Source: Macrostomum hystrix (lineage: Eukaryota; Platyhelminthes; Macrostomidae). From it: a stretch of 64,000 nucleotides of DNA. The stretch is taken from assembly GCA_950097015.1 (NCBI GenBank), contig CATNEN010000008.1, forward strand, positions 3,632,501 through 3,696,500, written 5' to 3'. A program made the translations under genes and the position numbers. Within the stretch, counting starts at the first letter, position 1, and every line of letters begins with the position of its first letter. This document shows, piece after piece, positions 23,323 to 34,900 of the stretch. The notes below the pieces were generated by a model. It saw only the letters and a program-made list of their open reading frames with translations. It ran no database searches and was not told the DNA's origin.

Positions 23323-23452
23323 CCACTCTCACTCTGCCACTCACTCTGCCACTCACTCTGCCACTCACTCTGCCACTCACTCTGCCACTCACTCTGCCAC
23401 TCACTCTGCCACTCACTCTGCCACTCACTCTGCCACTCACTCTCCCTCACTC
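23323..23452. repeat. 12-bp minisatellite
   Basis: About ten copies of CACTCTGCCACT, abutting the 22-bp array and sharing its CACTC motif. Confidence 0.95.
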
Positions 23453-23718
23453 CCACTCTCCCTCACTCTGCCACAGTATTTCACTCACACTTGTCTCACT
23501 CCTTTACATAATTTTCATTCATTCTTTTGCTAAAAATAAACTTCTTAAGCTACGCTTCGTACTCTAGTATTTTCTCTTCATTATCGTTCTGTTGTGTTCT
23601 GCATTTTTTACATTTTCGCAGTGCTTCACAAAATTTATTGACCTGAAAACTTATTTTGCTAGCCTAAATTGTAAAAGAACCCAATTCAGCAATTTAATTA
23701 GGCCAACTAAAAGTAAAT

Positions 23719-23822
23719 GTCTAGTACTCAGGCAAGCCTCTTGAGTCTCTACATTAGTACTCAGGCAAGCCTCTTGAGTCTCTACATTAGTACTCAGGCA
23801 AGCCTCTTGAGTCTCTACATCG
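23719..23822. repeat. 33-bp direct repeat, three copies
   Basis: Three near-perfect 33-bp copies beginning TAGTACTCAGGCAAGCCTCT. This is a small, young array. Confidence 0.95.
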
Positions 23823-24039
23823 GAAGTTGAATAGCAGGGTCGGGTCGGGGCAGGAATTAAAGACGCATTTGGGTGAGAACTGGCCTACTTGGGTAAAAGT
23901 ACAACTACTTTTAGCTATGCACGGTGATTGAGGCAGCACCTGTACCCATTATTTCTGAGCCTATTACAAGGTAGCACGATTTTATGGCCTGATTTAAAAG
24001 TACAAACATTAAGCTAAACGGGTCAGTTCAAGAATGAGA

Positions 24040-24335
24040 AAATCGATGTCTAGAAATGAAATTCAGGTTGGCGATTTCTTAGAAACAGACTAAAGCCGGG
24101 GATTTCTAGGAAAAAAATCTGACAGTCGATTCGTAGTACCAAGATTCAAGTCGATACTTAGGAATGAGTGTGCGATTTCTAGGAATTACAGTCGGATTGA
24201 CGATTTCTAGGAATTAGAGTAAGTTTGACGATTTCTAGGAATTAGAGTCGGGTTGACAATTGCTTGGAATGATATTCGGGTTGACTATTTCTAGGAATTA
24301 GATTCCGGCTGACGATTTCTAGGAATGAAATTGAA
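24040..24335. repeat. Degenerate array of about 27-30 bp
   Basis: About nine diverged units built on GACGATTTCTAGGAATTAGA with GTCGGGTT. This is one of the oldest-looking arrays in the window. Confidence 0.8.
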
Positions 24336-24984
24336 GGTACTAGACGACTTTTTAAATATAAAATTGAGGTAATTAAATGTGATTTTCGTTGTTTTACTTT
24401 GTGCTTTATATACTTTTATAACAAAATAATATATTTAAAGGTAACTTAGAGATGCCACATGCCTGAAATCTTTCGTTTAAACAATACAAAATTTCAACTG
24501 AAGGTCGGAACAAATAATTAACAGCGTCTATTTATACTTTAACAAAAATTCGCTAGAAATTCGCATTGTCGCCTACTGAAAGCAGTAGGCTAAATGGGAC
24601 ATGACACCTACTTCATCAAGTGTCGTTAAATACGCAGTTGATGGTTAAAAGTCGCTCCAGAATTGTTAATTATCCCTCTTAAAATTGCTTCATTTAGGAA
24701 AGGTTCTCATTCTTGAATACAGCTTAAAAATAATCGCTCAGTGTCTGTATGCTCAAGCTAGTCAGACTATCAGCTACGGGTCAATATTATCTTGGAGAAG
24801 GCAGCCCCAGGTATTGATTTTGGCAGGTAATTCTCACGCTGGGATATTGAATAAAATGTTGGCCAATTTGGTTGCTAGAAATTTTCTATAATTTTTTCGC
24901 TGTCTTCCTGCTGCACTGCCGCTGACTGGAAGAGAAGTTAAATTCCCATAATTTATTTAAAGAATATTTTCAAATATTACAAAG
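24336..24984. other. Unassigned AT-rich DNA
   Basis: No supported coding feature on either strand. Confidence 0.4.
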
Positions 24985-26215
24985 TTCATTGGAACCCGTG
25001 GAAGTCGATTGGAACCCGTGGAAGTCAATTGCAACCTTTGGAAGAAGAATGGAACCTGTGGAAGTAGATTGGTACCTATGGAAGTAGATTGGAACCTGTG
25101 GAAATAGATTGGAACCTACGGAAGTAGATTGGAACCTATGGAAGTAGATTGAAACCTGTGGAAGTAGATTGGAACCTACGGAAGTAGATTGGAACCTGTG
25201 GAAGTAGATTGGAACCTACGGAAGTAGATTGGAACCTACGGAAGTAGATAGGAACCTATGGAAGTAGATTGAAACCTGTGGAAGTTGATTGGAACCTACG
25301 GAAGTAGATTGGTACCTATGGAAGTAGATTGGAACCTGTGAAAATAGATTGGAACCTACGGAAGTAGATTGGAACCTATGGAAGTAGATTGAAACCTGTG
25401 GAAGTAGATTGGAACCTACGGAAGTAGATTGGAACCTGTGGAAGTAGATTGGAACCTACGGAAGTAGATTGGAACCTACGGAAGTAGATAGGAACCTATG
25501 GAAGTAGATTGAAACCTGTGGAAGTAGATTGGAACCTACGGAAGTAGATTTGAACCTACGGAAGTAGATAGGAACCTGTGGAAGTAGATTGGAACCTGTG
25601 GAAGTAGATTGGTACCTATGGAAGTAGATTGGAACCTGTGGAAGTAGATTGGAACCTACGGAAGTAGATTGTTACCTATGGAAGTAGATTGGAACCTGTG
25701 GAAGTAGATTGGAACCTACGGAAGTAGATTGGAACCTGTGGAAGTAGATTGGTACCTATGGAAGTAGATTGGAACCTATGGAAGTAGATTGGAACCTATT
25801 GAAGTAGATTGGAACCTACGGAAGTAGATTGGAACCTGTGGAAGTAGATTGGTACCTATGGAAGTAGATTGGTACCTATGGAAGTAGATTGGAACCTATT
25901 GAAGTAGATTGGAACCTACGGAAGTAGATTGGAACCTGTGGAAGTAGATTGGAACCTATGGAAGTAGATTGGAACCTGTGGAAGTAGATTGGAACCTGTG
26001 GAAGTAGATTGGAACCTGTGGAAGTAGATTGAAACCTACGGAAGTAGATTGAAACCTGTGGAAGTAGATTGAAACCTACGGAAGTAGATTGGAACCTATG
26101 GAAGTAGATTGAAACCTGTGGAAGTAGATTGGAACCTGCGGAAGTAGATTGGAACCTACGGAAGTAGATTGGAACCTATGGAAGAAGAATGGAACCTGCG
26201 GAAGTAGATTGGAAC
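24985..26215. repeat. 20-bp minisatellite
   Basis: About 62 copies of GAAGTAGATTGGAACCTGTG, with CTACG, CTATG and GGTACC variants scattered through. The stretch near 25081-25320 is partly repeated in order near 25321-25560 (240-bp period). Confidence 0.96.
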
Positions 26216-27475
26216 CAGAAAGCAGAAAGCAGAATGTGTAAGTAGAAACACTGGGTGATAAAATCATTGAACTACGCTCGTAGAGTTAGAAAAAGACTTT
26301 CAAGTTTTTTCTATTGATTGGGATGTGAAACGCTCAGTGTTAAATAAAAACCTCACTTCTTGTAATTACACAGCAGAAGCAAAAATGTGTTGGTAAAACA
26401 AGAAAAAGAAGAAGCAGCTGCTTTGGCGGCAGAACAAGCAAAATGGAAATTGTGAGCAAATTTTGGCGAAGTTTCTTCAGCAAAAGGAACACCTGAGCAA
26501 TGAATGGAAAGTGATGATGAAATCGACAGTGAAGGTGGGCCGGTAGAATAAACATTTCTAGCTGTCCCAGTCAAATTGGCCTACCAATTTGGGCGCAGAG
26601 CTTACCACTAAGCACTGTTTGCCGTATAATCCAGAAACATAACTGAATTTTTCATAACTAAACGAAAGAAAGGCAAAGATTTCAAAGTATTTTATGTGCT
26701 GGCAGTTTTGGGAAAATATTTAACTCATCGGGGTAGCGCAATTGTTTGACTGTCAAATATGCCACAAACTTATATTGTGCGAGAATTGGCCTAAAAAATA
26801 GAGACGGCCTTAACGGAAGGTCCGGCAAAAGTGTCGACAATCGGCTTGGCTGCGGCTTCCGGTGTGAAGTCACGGCTGTATTTTCTAGGAAATCAAAAAG
26901 TGAGAAAGAGGCTGCTGTGTGAGCAGCTGAGGCTGACTGGGCTTTGTAGAAACGGGAATCGCATTCTACAATGCGAGAAGGCCTTCCGTCATCTCTTTCT
27001 CTGCCCTGACTCACTCAATGTTAGAGAGAGCATGTTTGATAGCATTCAAATTCCTCTTGGCCTTTTGACTGCTCCTGAGCTGTCGGTGGTATTAAAAATA
27101 TTTCTATATATATATACATATACATATGAGGAGTGTGACACAGGGTTTCCTGTTTCTGAGTGTGTCTCTGTAGTTACTCTTTTTCTTTTGCTCTATATTT
27201 TATTTCTTTTAATCACGATGAAAGAAGAAAATTGAAGGCTTAAGTCCGGGCGGGATGAGGGAGGCCTCATAAAAATCTGATGGAAAAGATTTGACTGAAT
27301 TTGAACAAGCGCTAGATGAGGCTATACTGCTGCTGCTGCTGCTGTGCCGACAGGAAATGAAACATTGGAGATTGGAATAATAAAAGCTGACTTAGGACGA
27401 GGATCAATAGCCAGTCCATAATCCTGGGAAGATTGTCGATTAGAGACTCAAAGAGCGATAATTGTTCCCTGGTGA
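26216..27475. other. Unassigned unique DNA
   Basis: A Lys/Glu/Ala-rich frame lies near 26375-26455 (+) after an acceptor-like TTACACAG, and a 134-codon frame lies at 26831-27235 (+). Neither shows a recognisable domain and both run quickly into stops or low complexity. I make no gene call. Confidence 0.35.
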
Positions 27476-28662
27476 GGAAAGGAGAGAAGGAGTGAGATGG
27501 AGAGAGAGAAGGAGAGAGAGAAGGAGAGAGAGAAGGAGTGAGATGGAGAGAGAGAAGGAGAGAGAGAAGGAGAGAGAGAAGGAGAGAGAGAAGGAGAGAG
27601 GAGAGAGAGGAGTGAGAAGGCGAGAGAGAGAGGAGTGAGAAGGCGATAGAGAAGAAGAAAGAAGAAGAAAGAAGGAGAGAGAAGGAGAGAGAATGAGAGA
27701 GAAGGAGAGAGAAGGAGAGAGAAGGAGAGAGAAGGAGAGAGAAGGAGAGAGAAGGAGAGAGAAGGAGAGAGAAGGAGGGAGAAGGAGAGAGAAGGAGAGA
27801 GAAGGAGAGAGAAGGAGAGAGAAGGAGAGAGAAGGAGAGAGAAGGAGAGAGAAGAAGAGAGAAGGAGAGAGAAGGAGAGAGAAGGAGAGAGAAGGAGAGA
27901 GAAGGAGAGAGAAGGAGAGAGAAGGAGAGAGAAGGAGAGAGAAGGAGAGAGAAGGAGAGAGAAGGAGAGAGAAGGAGAGAGAAGGAGAGAGAGAAGGAGT
28001 GAGATGGAGAGAGAGAAGGAGAGAGAGAAGGAGAGAGAGAAGGAGTGAGATGGAGAGAGAGAAGGAGAGAGAGAAGGAGAGAGAGAAGGAGAGAGAGAAG
28101 GAGAGAGGAGAGAGAGGAGTGAGAAGGCGAGAGAGAGAGGAGTGAGAAGGCGATAGAGAAGAAGAAAGAAGAAGAAAGAAGGAGAGAGAAGGCGAGAGAG
28201 AAGGAGAGAGAAGGAGAGAGAAGGAGAGAGAGAAGGAGTGAGATGGAGAGAGAGAAGGAGAGAGAGAAGGAGAGAGAGAAGGAGAGAGAGAAGGAGAGAG
28301 GAGAGAGAGGAGTGAGAAGGCGAGAGAGAGAGGAGTGAGAAGGCGATAGAGAAGAAGAAAGAAGAAGAAAGAAGGAGAGAGAAGGAGAGAGAAGGAGAGA
28401 GAAGGAGAGAGAAGGAGAGAGAAGGAGAGAGAATGAGAGAGAAGGAGAGAGAAGGAGAGAGAAGAAGAGAGAAGGAGGGAGAAGGAGAGAGAAGGAGAGA
28501 GAAGGAGAGAGAAGGAGAGAGAAGGAGAGAGAAGGAGAGAGAAGGAGAGAGAAGGAGAGAGAAGGAGAGAGAAGGAGAGAGAAGGAGAGAGAAGGAGAGA
28601 GAAGGAGAGAGAAGGAGAGAGAAGGAGAGAGAATGAGAGAGAAGGAGAGAGAAGGAGAGAAC
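27476..28662. repeat. Purine-only 10-bp array with higher-order blocks
   Basis: Mainly GAAGGAGAGA units. A longer block ending in GCGATAGAGAAGAAGAAAG recurs at about 27642, 28150 and 28341. Nearly all-purine on the + strand, hence the long Ser/Leu-rich frames on the minus strand. Confidence 0.95.
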
Positions 28663-29515
28663 ACGGCGTGAAGGGATTAGCAATCCTGAAGATTCGTGTC
28701 CTCAGTCTGAGCACAAGGCAAGCAGTCAGCGATGCAAGCCGACTCAAATACCTCACAAAGCCAATAGTTATAGCTATCAGTTGGGTGATTTAGTTAATTC
28801 TGTCTGGAGAAATTGCTTGCGATCTCTAAATAATCAGGACCCAACCCATGCTGCAGCAACTGAAAGTTAATTGGATTGACAAAGCGAACGGGCTGGCGGG
28901 CACTATCATTCAGATGACAAAAATCAAAGCAATGCGGCATAATGCGAATTTTATTAGGCTAACGGGAACCAAACAATGAGCCCAGGTAATAAAGTTATAA
29001 AAACTTTGCCTGAAATGTGCTGTAAAGTGGCCGCTAACACGGGAACAAACCGGAAGGAATCCACAAAAAAAGTTATATGACATCAAGACAGAGAAGTCAG
29101 CAATCAAATTCATTGATTTAAATGATTTTCGCCGATTTTAAAAAATGACACTGAAATCATTAATGCGCAGTCAGGAAGCTATGCGCTTTGATCGCCGGGT
29201 CAGTGGATTGAAATCTGATCAAATATATCCGAGTTCTCACTACGAGCTAACTCATTCAGTGAAATTTCTACTGAAGCGGCAATAGGTTTTACATTTGCAA
29301 TTTTGCGCAATCACGACCGGAAATGAATGAGAAAATGAGCCGCTGATTTTTATATCAGCTTTTATCAATGTCAGTATTTTAACTGCGTTTTTGTTTGTCA
29401 AGATACAATTTTACTTTTTCTGCTGTCGATCGCTAGCTTCTGTTCTGGGTTATTGACTTGGGAAACACTTCCGCTGCTTCATTTCGTGCTTAACTCTTTA
29501 ACTTCTACTCTTATA
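28663..29515. other. Unassigned unique DNA
   Basis: No supported exon. A weak B-box-like GGATTGAAATCTG near 29212 was judged insufficient to call a SINE. Confidence 0.35.
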
Positions 29516-30236
29516 TTCTACTTATTCTCTTCTCTTATTCTCTCCTCTTCTCTCCTCTCCTCTCCTCTTCTCTTCTATTCTCTCCTCTTCTCTTCTCTTC
29601 TCTCCTCTCCTCTCCCTCCTCTCCTCTTCTCTAATCTCCTCTCCTCTTTCTCCTTTCCTCTCCTCTCCTCTCCACTCCTCTCCTCTCCTCTCCTCTCCTC
29701 TCCTCTCCTCTCCTCTCCTCTCCTCTCCTCTCCTCTCCTCTCCTCTCCTCTCCTCTTCTCTTCTCTTCTCTCCTCTCCTCTCCTCTCCTCTCCTCTCCTC
29801 TTCTCTCCTCTCCTCTTCTCTCCTCTCCTCTTCTCTCCTCTTCTCTCCTCTCCTCTCCTCTCCTCTTCTCTTCTCTTCTCTTCTCTCCTCTTTCTCCTTT
29901 CCTCTCCTCTCCTCTCCTCTCCTCTCCTCTCCTCTCCTCTCCTCTCCTCTTCTCTTCTCTCCTCTCCTCTTCTCTCCTCTTCTCTCCTCTCCTCTCCTCT
30001 CCTCTTCTCTTCTCTTCTCTTCTCTCCTCTTTCTCCTTTCCTCTCCTCTCCTCTCCTCTCCTCTCCTCTCCTCTCCTCTCCTCTCCTCTTCTCTTCTATT
30101 CTCTCCTCTTCTCTCCTCTTCTCTCCTCTCCTCTCCTCTCCTCTTCTCTTCTCTTCTCTTCTCTCCTCTTTCTCCTTTCCTCTCCTCTCCTCTCCTCTCC
30201 TCTCCTCTCCTCTCCTCTCCTCTCCTCTCCTCTCAT
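29516..30236. repeat. 5-bp pyrimidine array (CTCCT/CTTCT)n with 140-bp blocks
   Basis: TCTCC and TCTTC pentamers. A TTTCTCCTTTCC marker recurs near 29648, 29888, 30029 and 30169, so the last blocks repeat with a period of about 140 bp. Confidence 0.95.
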
Positions 30237-30990
30237 TAGATTTCCTTTAAATTAAGTGACATTAAATTTAAATTTGCTCGCAGTTCACTCGAACAGGTCA
30301 TGAACCAGATATCGTTTCGCTAGCTTTATATTTTCGTATGAACGGAGTATCCATTAAACGTTTGATTCAAATAAACTTTAATAATATTTACAGAAATTTT
30401 GTTGATAAAAAAGTGAATAAAGAGTGAGTTGAGATTAAAATACCACAATAGAAGGTTCCTGTGCATTGCCGGTTCTCGGCAGATCAAAAATTGTTGACTG
30501 TAGAATCTGGTTTCAAAAACTTCTAAACTAAAATCTAAATAAAACATCAAAAAACGGTTTGTGTTCTGTGCTTCAGAAAAAGCTTATACGCAAACTATTA
30601 TAGGAAAGTATACAAGCATGATAATATGACTTTGTTTAAATGAAAACAACTTAAAGTAGACAACAACACATTTAAATATTATGTTTGTATACTATGAGTA
30701 GCATATGGACCGTAGATTGTGCATTGTACATGGCCTATTTTAACTGTCAAAAATGGTCCTATTGAAAATGACTTTTTTAACAAGCGTGCAATTTAGTCAG
30801 AAGTTAGCTACTGCAGAAGTGTATAGATATAATTATGCAATTGAATTGTGTTAGATCTCTCTATTGGATCGCTATTAGGCTGCCGTCTCACTCTCTGTTC
30901 TGTCGCCGTTTGAATTGAATTTGCTGACGGACAGATCTGAAAATTAATGAAAATAGCAGAAATCTAATCTAATGGGACTGGTTAATTTGT
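30237..30990. other. Unassigned AT-rich DNA downstream of dachshund
   Basis: A further 3' exon of dachshund was looked for here on the minus strand and not found. Confidence 0.4.
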
Positions 30991-30992
30991 GA

Positions 30993-31952
30993 TCAGTGAC
31001 ATTACAGAGTGATCAGTGACATTACAGAGTGATCAGTGACATTACAGAGTGATCAGTGACATTACAGAGTGATCAGTGACATTACAGAGTGATCAGTGAC
31101 ATTACAGAGTGATCAGTGACATTACAGAGTGATCAGTGACATTACAGAGTGATCAGTGACATTACAGAGTGATCAGTGACATTACAGAGTGATCAGTGAC
31201 ATTACAGAGTGATCAGTGACATTACAGAGTGATCAGTGACATTACAGAGTGATCAGTGACATTACAGAGTGATCAGTGACATTACAGAGTGATCAGTGAC
31301 ATTACAGAGTGATCAGTGACATTACAGAGTGATCAGTAACATTACAGAGTGATCAGTAACATTACAGAGTGATCAGTAACATTACAGAGTGATCAGTGAC
31401 ATTACAGAGTGATCAGTGACATTACAGAGTGATCAGTGACAGCAGGGAGTGATCAGTGACAGCAGGGAGTGATCAGTGACAGCAGGGAGTGATCAGTGAC
31501 AGCAGGGAGTGATCAGTGACAGCAGGGAGTGATCAGTGACAGCAGGGAGTGATCAGTGACAGCAAGGAGTGATCAGTGACAGCAGGGAGTGATCAGTGAC
31601 AGCAGGGAGTGATCAGTGACAGCAGGGAGTGATCAGTGACAGCAGGGAGTGATCAGTGACAGCAGGGAGTGATCAGTGACAGCAGGGAGTGATCAGTGAC
31701 AGCAGGGAGTGATCAGTGACAGCAGGGAGTGATCAGTGACAGCAGGGAGTGATCAGTGACAGCAGGGAGTGATCAGTGACAGCAGGGAGTGATCAGTGAC
31801 AGCAGGGAGTGATCAGTGACAGCAGGGAGTGATCAGTGACAGCAGGGAGTGATCAGTGACAGCAGGGAGTGATCAGTGACAGCAGGGAGTGATCAGTGAC
31901 AGCAGGGAGTGATCAGTGACAGCAGGGAGTGATCAGTGACAGCAGGGAGTGA
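30993..31952. repeat. 20-bp minisatellite with an abrupt unit switch
   Basis: Perfectly phased 20-bp units. From 30993 to about 31439 they read GATCAGTGACATTACAGAGT. From 31440 to the end they read GATCAGTGACAGCAGGGAGT. The first half of the unit is constant and the second half changes at one boundary. The array ends a few bases from the end of the last recognised dachshund exon. Confidence 0.97.
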
Positions 31953-34900
31953 GTTACCCTGTGGCAGGTCGCCTGAATTTCTGCTGTCCTCGGTCAGCGC
32001 GCTGACGGAGACGCGGCTGACCAGCTCCTGGAGCTTAGCTCTAATTTTTTTCTCTTTTCGCCACTTCTTGTAGACGATGACTGCGGGACAGCGAAGTTTC
32101 GAGTGGCAAGAATGCTGATTTGCTGATTTTCTCAAATGCTTTATAAAGTTTCGGGAAATATCTGGTTCTCAAGCTCCTTACCTCTGCGCTGTCGCTCATT
32201 TGTGAGATCCTGCAGTAGCGAGTTCAGGCGCAGCTCCTGGTTGCGGATGGCCTCTTGGAAGTCGGCTGGAATGGGGTTTTCCAATGGTGAATTTCAAACA
32301 TTCATAAAAATCTCCCCATTCACAAATATCTCTCATTCACAGATATCTCCTTACTACAAATATCTTCCATTTACAAATATCTCCCATTCACAAATATCTG
32401 CCATTCACAAATATCTCCCATTCACAAATATCTCCTATTTACAAATATCTCGCATTCACAAATATCTCCCATTCACAAATATCTCCCATTCACAAATATC
32501 TCCCATTCACAAATATCTCCCATTCACAAAAATCTCCCATTCACAAAAATCTCCCATTCACAAATATCTCCCATTCACAAATATCTCCCATTCACAAATA
32601 TGTCCCATTCACAAATATCTCCCATTCACAAATATGTCCCATTCACAAATATGTCCCATTCACAAATATCTCCCATTCACAAATATCTCCCATTCACAAA
32701 TATCTCGCATTCACAAATATCTCCCATTCACAAATATCTCCCATTCACAAATATCTCCCATTCACAAATATCTCCCATTCACAAATATCTCCCATTCACA
32801 AATATCTCCCATTCACAAATATCTCCCATTCACAAATATCTCCCATTCATTTCCAGTCAAAAATAAGAGCAGCTTCTTAAAAAATCCAAAAGCATTTCAT
32901 GTTCAGATTTCGCTCTTTGGAAAGCCGGCAATGATCAGTTTTTAGAAGGAAATGTGATTTCCTCAGACCAGTCACGCGGAGGATGCAGACACAAAAGTTG
33001 CCGCTAATCACATCTGACTTATCAGCGTGATAAGGGAAGGGTGAGAATTATCTGACACCAGCTGAAATGACCGGCCTGATCAAATCAGGTCGGGTCTATA
33101 ATGCTGTTCAAATGATGCTTAAAATGTTCTCTCACACATACACAGAAAACTGTGAAAAATGGGATCTTAAAGAAACGACAAGCAGGAATAGAATGTGATT
33201 ACACGCTGAGTTCGATCTCATGATCTATTGGAGCATGGGATTATTCGGGTGAGGACGCTGGCGTGCTGTCTGGCCGAGAGCCATTTGCAGACAACATCTC
33301 TTGGTCTCTCTGTCTCCGGGGGAGGGACTCCGGCGAGATGAAATCCTCAAGCCACGGCCGAGTAATGAAATAAACGGATAATGGCAATGTGTCGCTTGGA
33401 ATCACTGTTGGCGGGCCGCATTGATTTCTGAGTCGTTGAAGGAGAAGGCCACTCGCCTGGCTTGCTCCATTTTTATTCCCATATTTCTGCATCCCCAACA
33501 GCCTTGATGGCAAGGGAAAGATAGTTTTTTTCTCTCTTCTTCTTGTTTTGGTCAATTTCGACTCGGCCCTAGGGCTAGGCCAAGCATTGCCCAATTAAAT
33601 TATGACCTGTGAGCGTCATTACCGCAGCATCTCACCCTCCGCCCCTACCCCAAGGACAAATCGACTTGCGAAATTCCTTATCGAAGCCTTTGGCAACAGC
33701 AGCAGCGGCGGTGGCAGCAGATATCATCTGAACCAATCTGTGAAACATAACTTCCTCACTTCAACTTGAAGGCGCAGCGGACTATTTCAGTGTGCGAAAT
33801 CGGCAATTCAGATCAACTTTCGGGCCTCGTGGACAATGAAAAATGGCCCAATTCTTCATTGAGACTGAAATTGTAGCCGCGAAAGTAAGAAAGACAGTTA
33901 ATCCCGTTTCCTCTGATCCCATTGCGGTCGCCCCAAGGGAACCCAGGGACTGTCCGATAACAGATAAAGCACAGAGAGAAGACTGAGTGCCGCTCTCACA
34001 GAATCTCGCAGCAAAAGAACTCCAACCGCGACTGCAGAAAAAAGAAAAATGAGGCCGGATAATCTGAGACTGAGGATTCTGCAGATCCACAGATTGTGTG
34101 TCTGTGCGTGTGTCTGTGTGTGTGGGGGGGATATTTTTGAAACACATCCAAGCCATGGAGAACTGCGTGCCAAGACATCTGACCATTTGACTGCGCGATT
34201 TCACAGCCAACCGAGAGACAATGTGGCGGAATGACAGATGGCTACAGTGGCCGTGTGAGCACACAGATACTAACAAATAATGACTCATGTGACTCACCCA
34301 ACCCCAATCATTTATTGGATTTGCATAATATGGGATTGCGAATGATTGCAGGGGTCCCTGCTTCCATTAACAAATATCTCCCATTCACAAATATCTCCCA
34401 TTCACAAATATCTCCCATTCACAAATATCTTCCATTCACAAATATCTCCCATTCACAAATATCTCCCATTCACAAATATCTCCCATTCACAAATATCTCC
34501 CATTCACAAATATCTCCCATTCACAAGTATCTCTTATTTACAAATATCTTCCATTCACAAATCTCCGCTGCCTCACCTTTCTCATCTCTGTAGTGTCTGT
34601 CCACAGCCCTGGCCTTGTCTGCCGTGGCAGCCAGCATCGCCTCGATGTTGGCGAGACACATCTGCAGACCCAGCAGCCAGGTCTCGGCACCGCAGTTGCC
34701 TCCGACGCCGCCGTTGGCAACCCCAGCGACGCCGTCGGCTACCTCCGCAGCTGCCGCCGCAGAATCCCCCGATTCGTCATCCTTCTGAGTGGCGTCATCA
34801 TCGTCACAATCTTCGCCGCCGTTTCCCTCCATCGGGTTGCTGGCCTTCATTCCGAAGACATGGCTACGTCGGTGAGCTGAAAGTTTTCAGGGCGAAAATT

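Noticed and set aside
26831-27235. 134-codon frame (+)
   Set aside because: No recognisable domain, hydrophobic low-complexity end, no supporting splice or start context.
27312-28756. Overlapping 411-450 codon Ser/Leu-rich frames on the minus strand
   Set aside because: A pyrimidine-only repeat strand lacks stop codons in most frames, so long frames are expected without coding.
29160-29300. Possible tRNA/SINE head with GGATTGAAATCTG
   Set aside because: The B-box match is poor and no clear A box, repeat copy or tail was visible.
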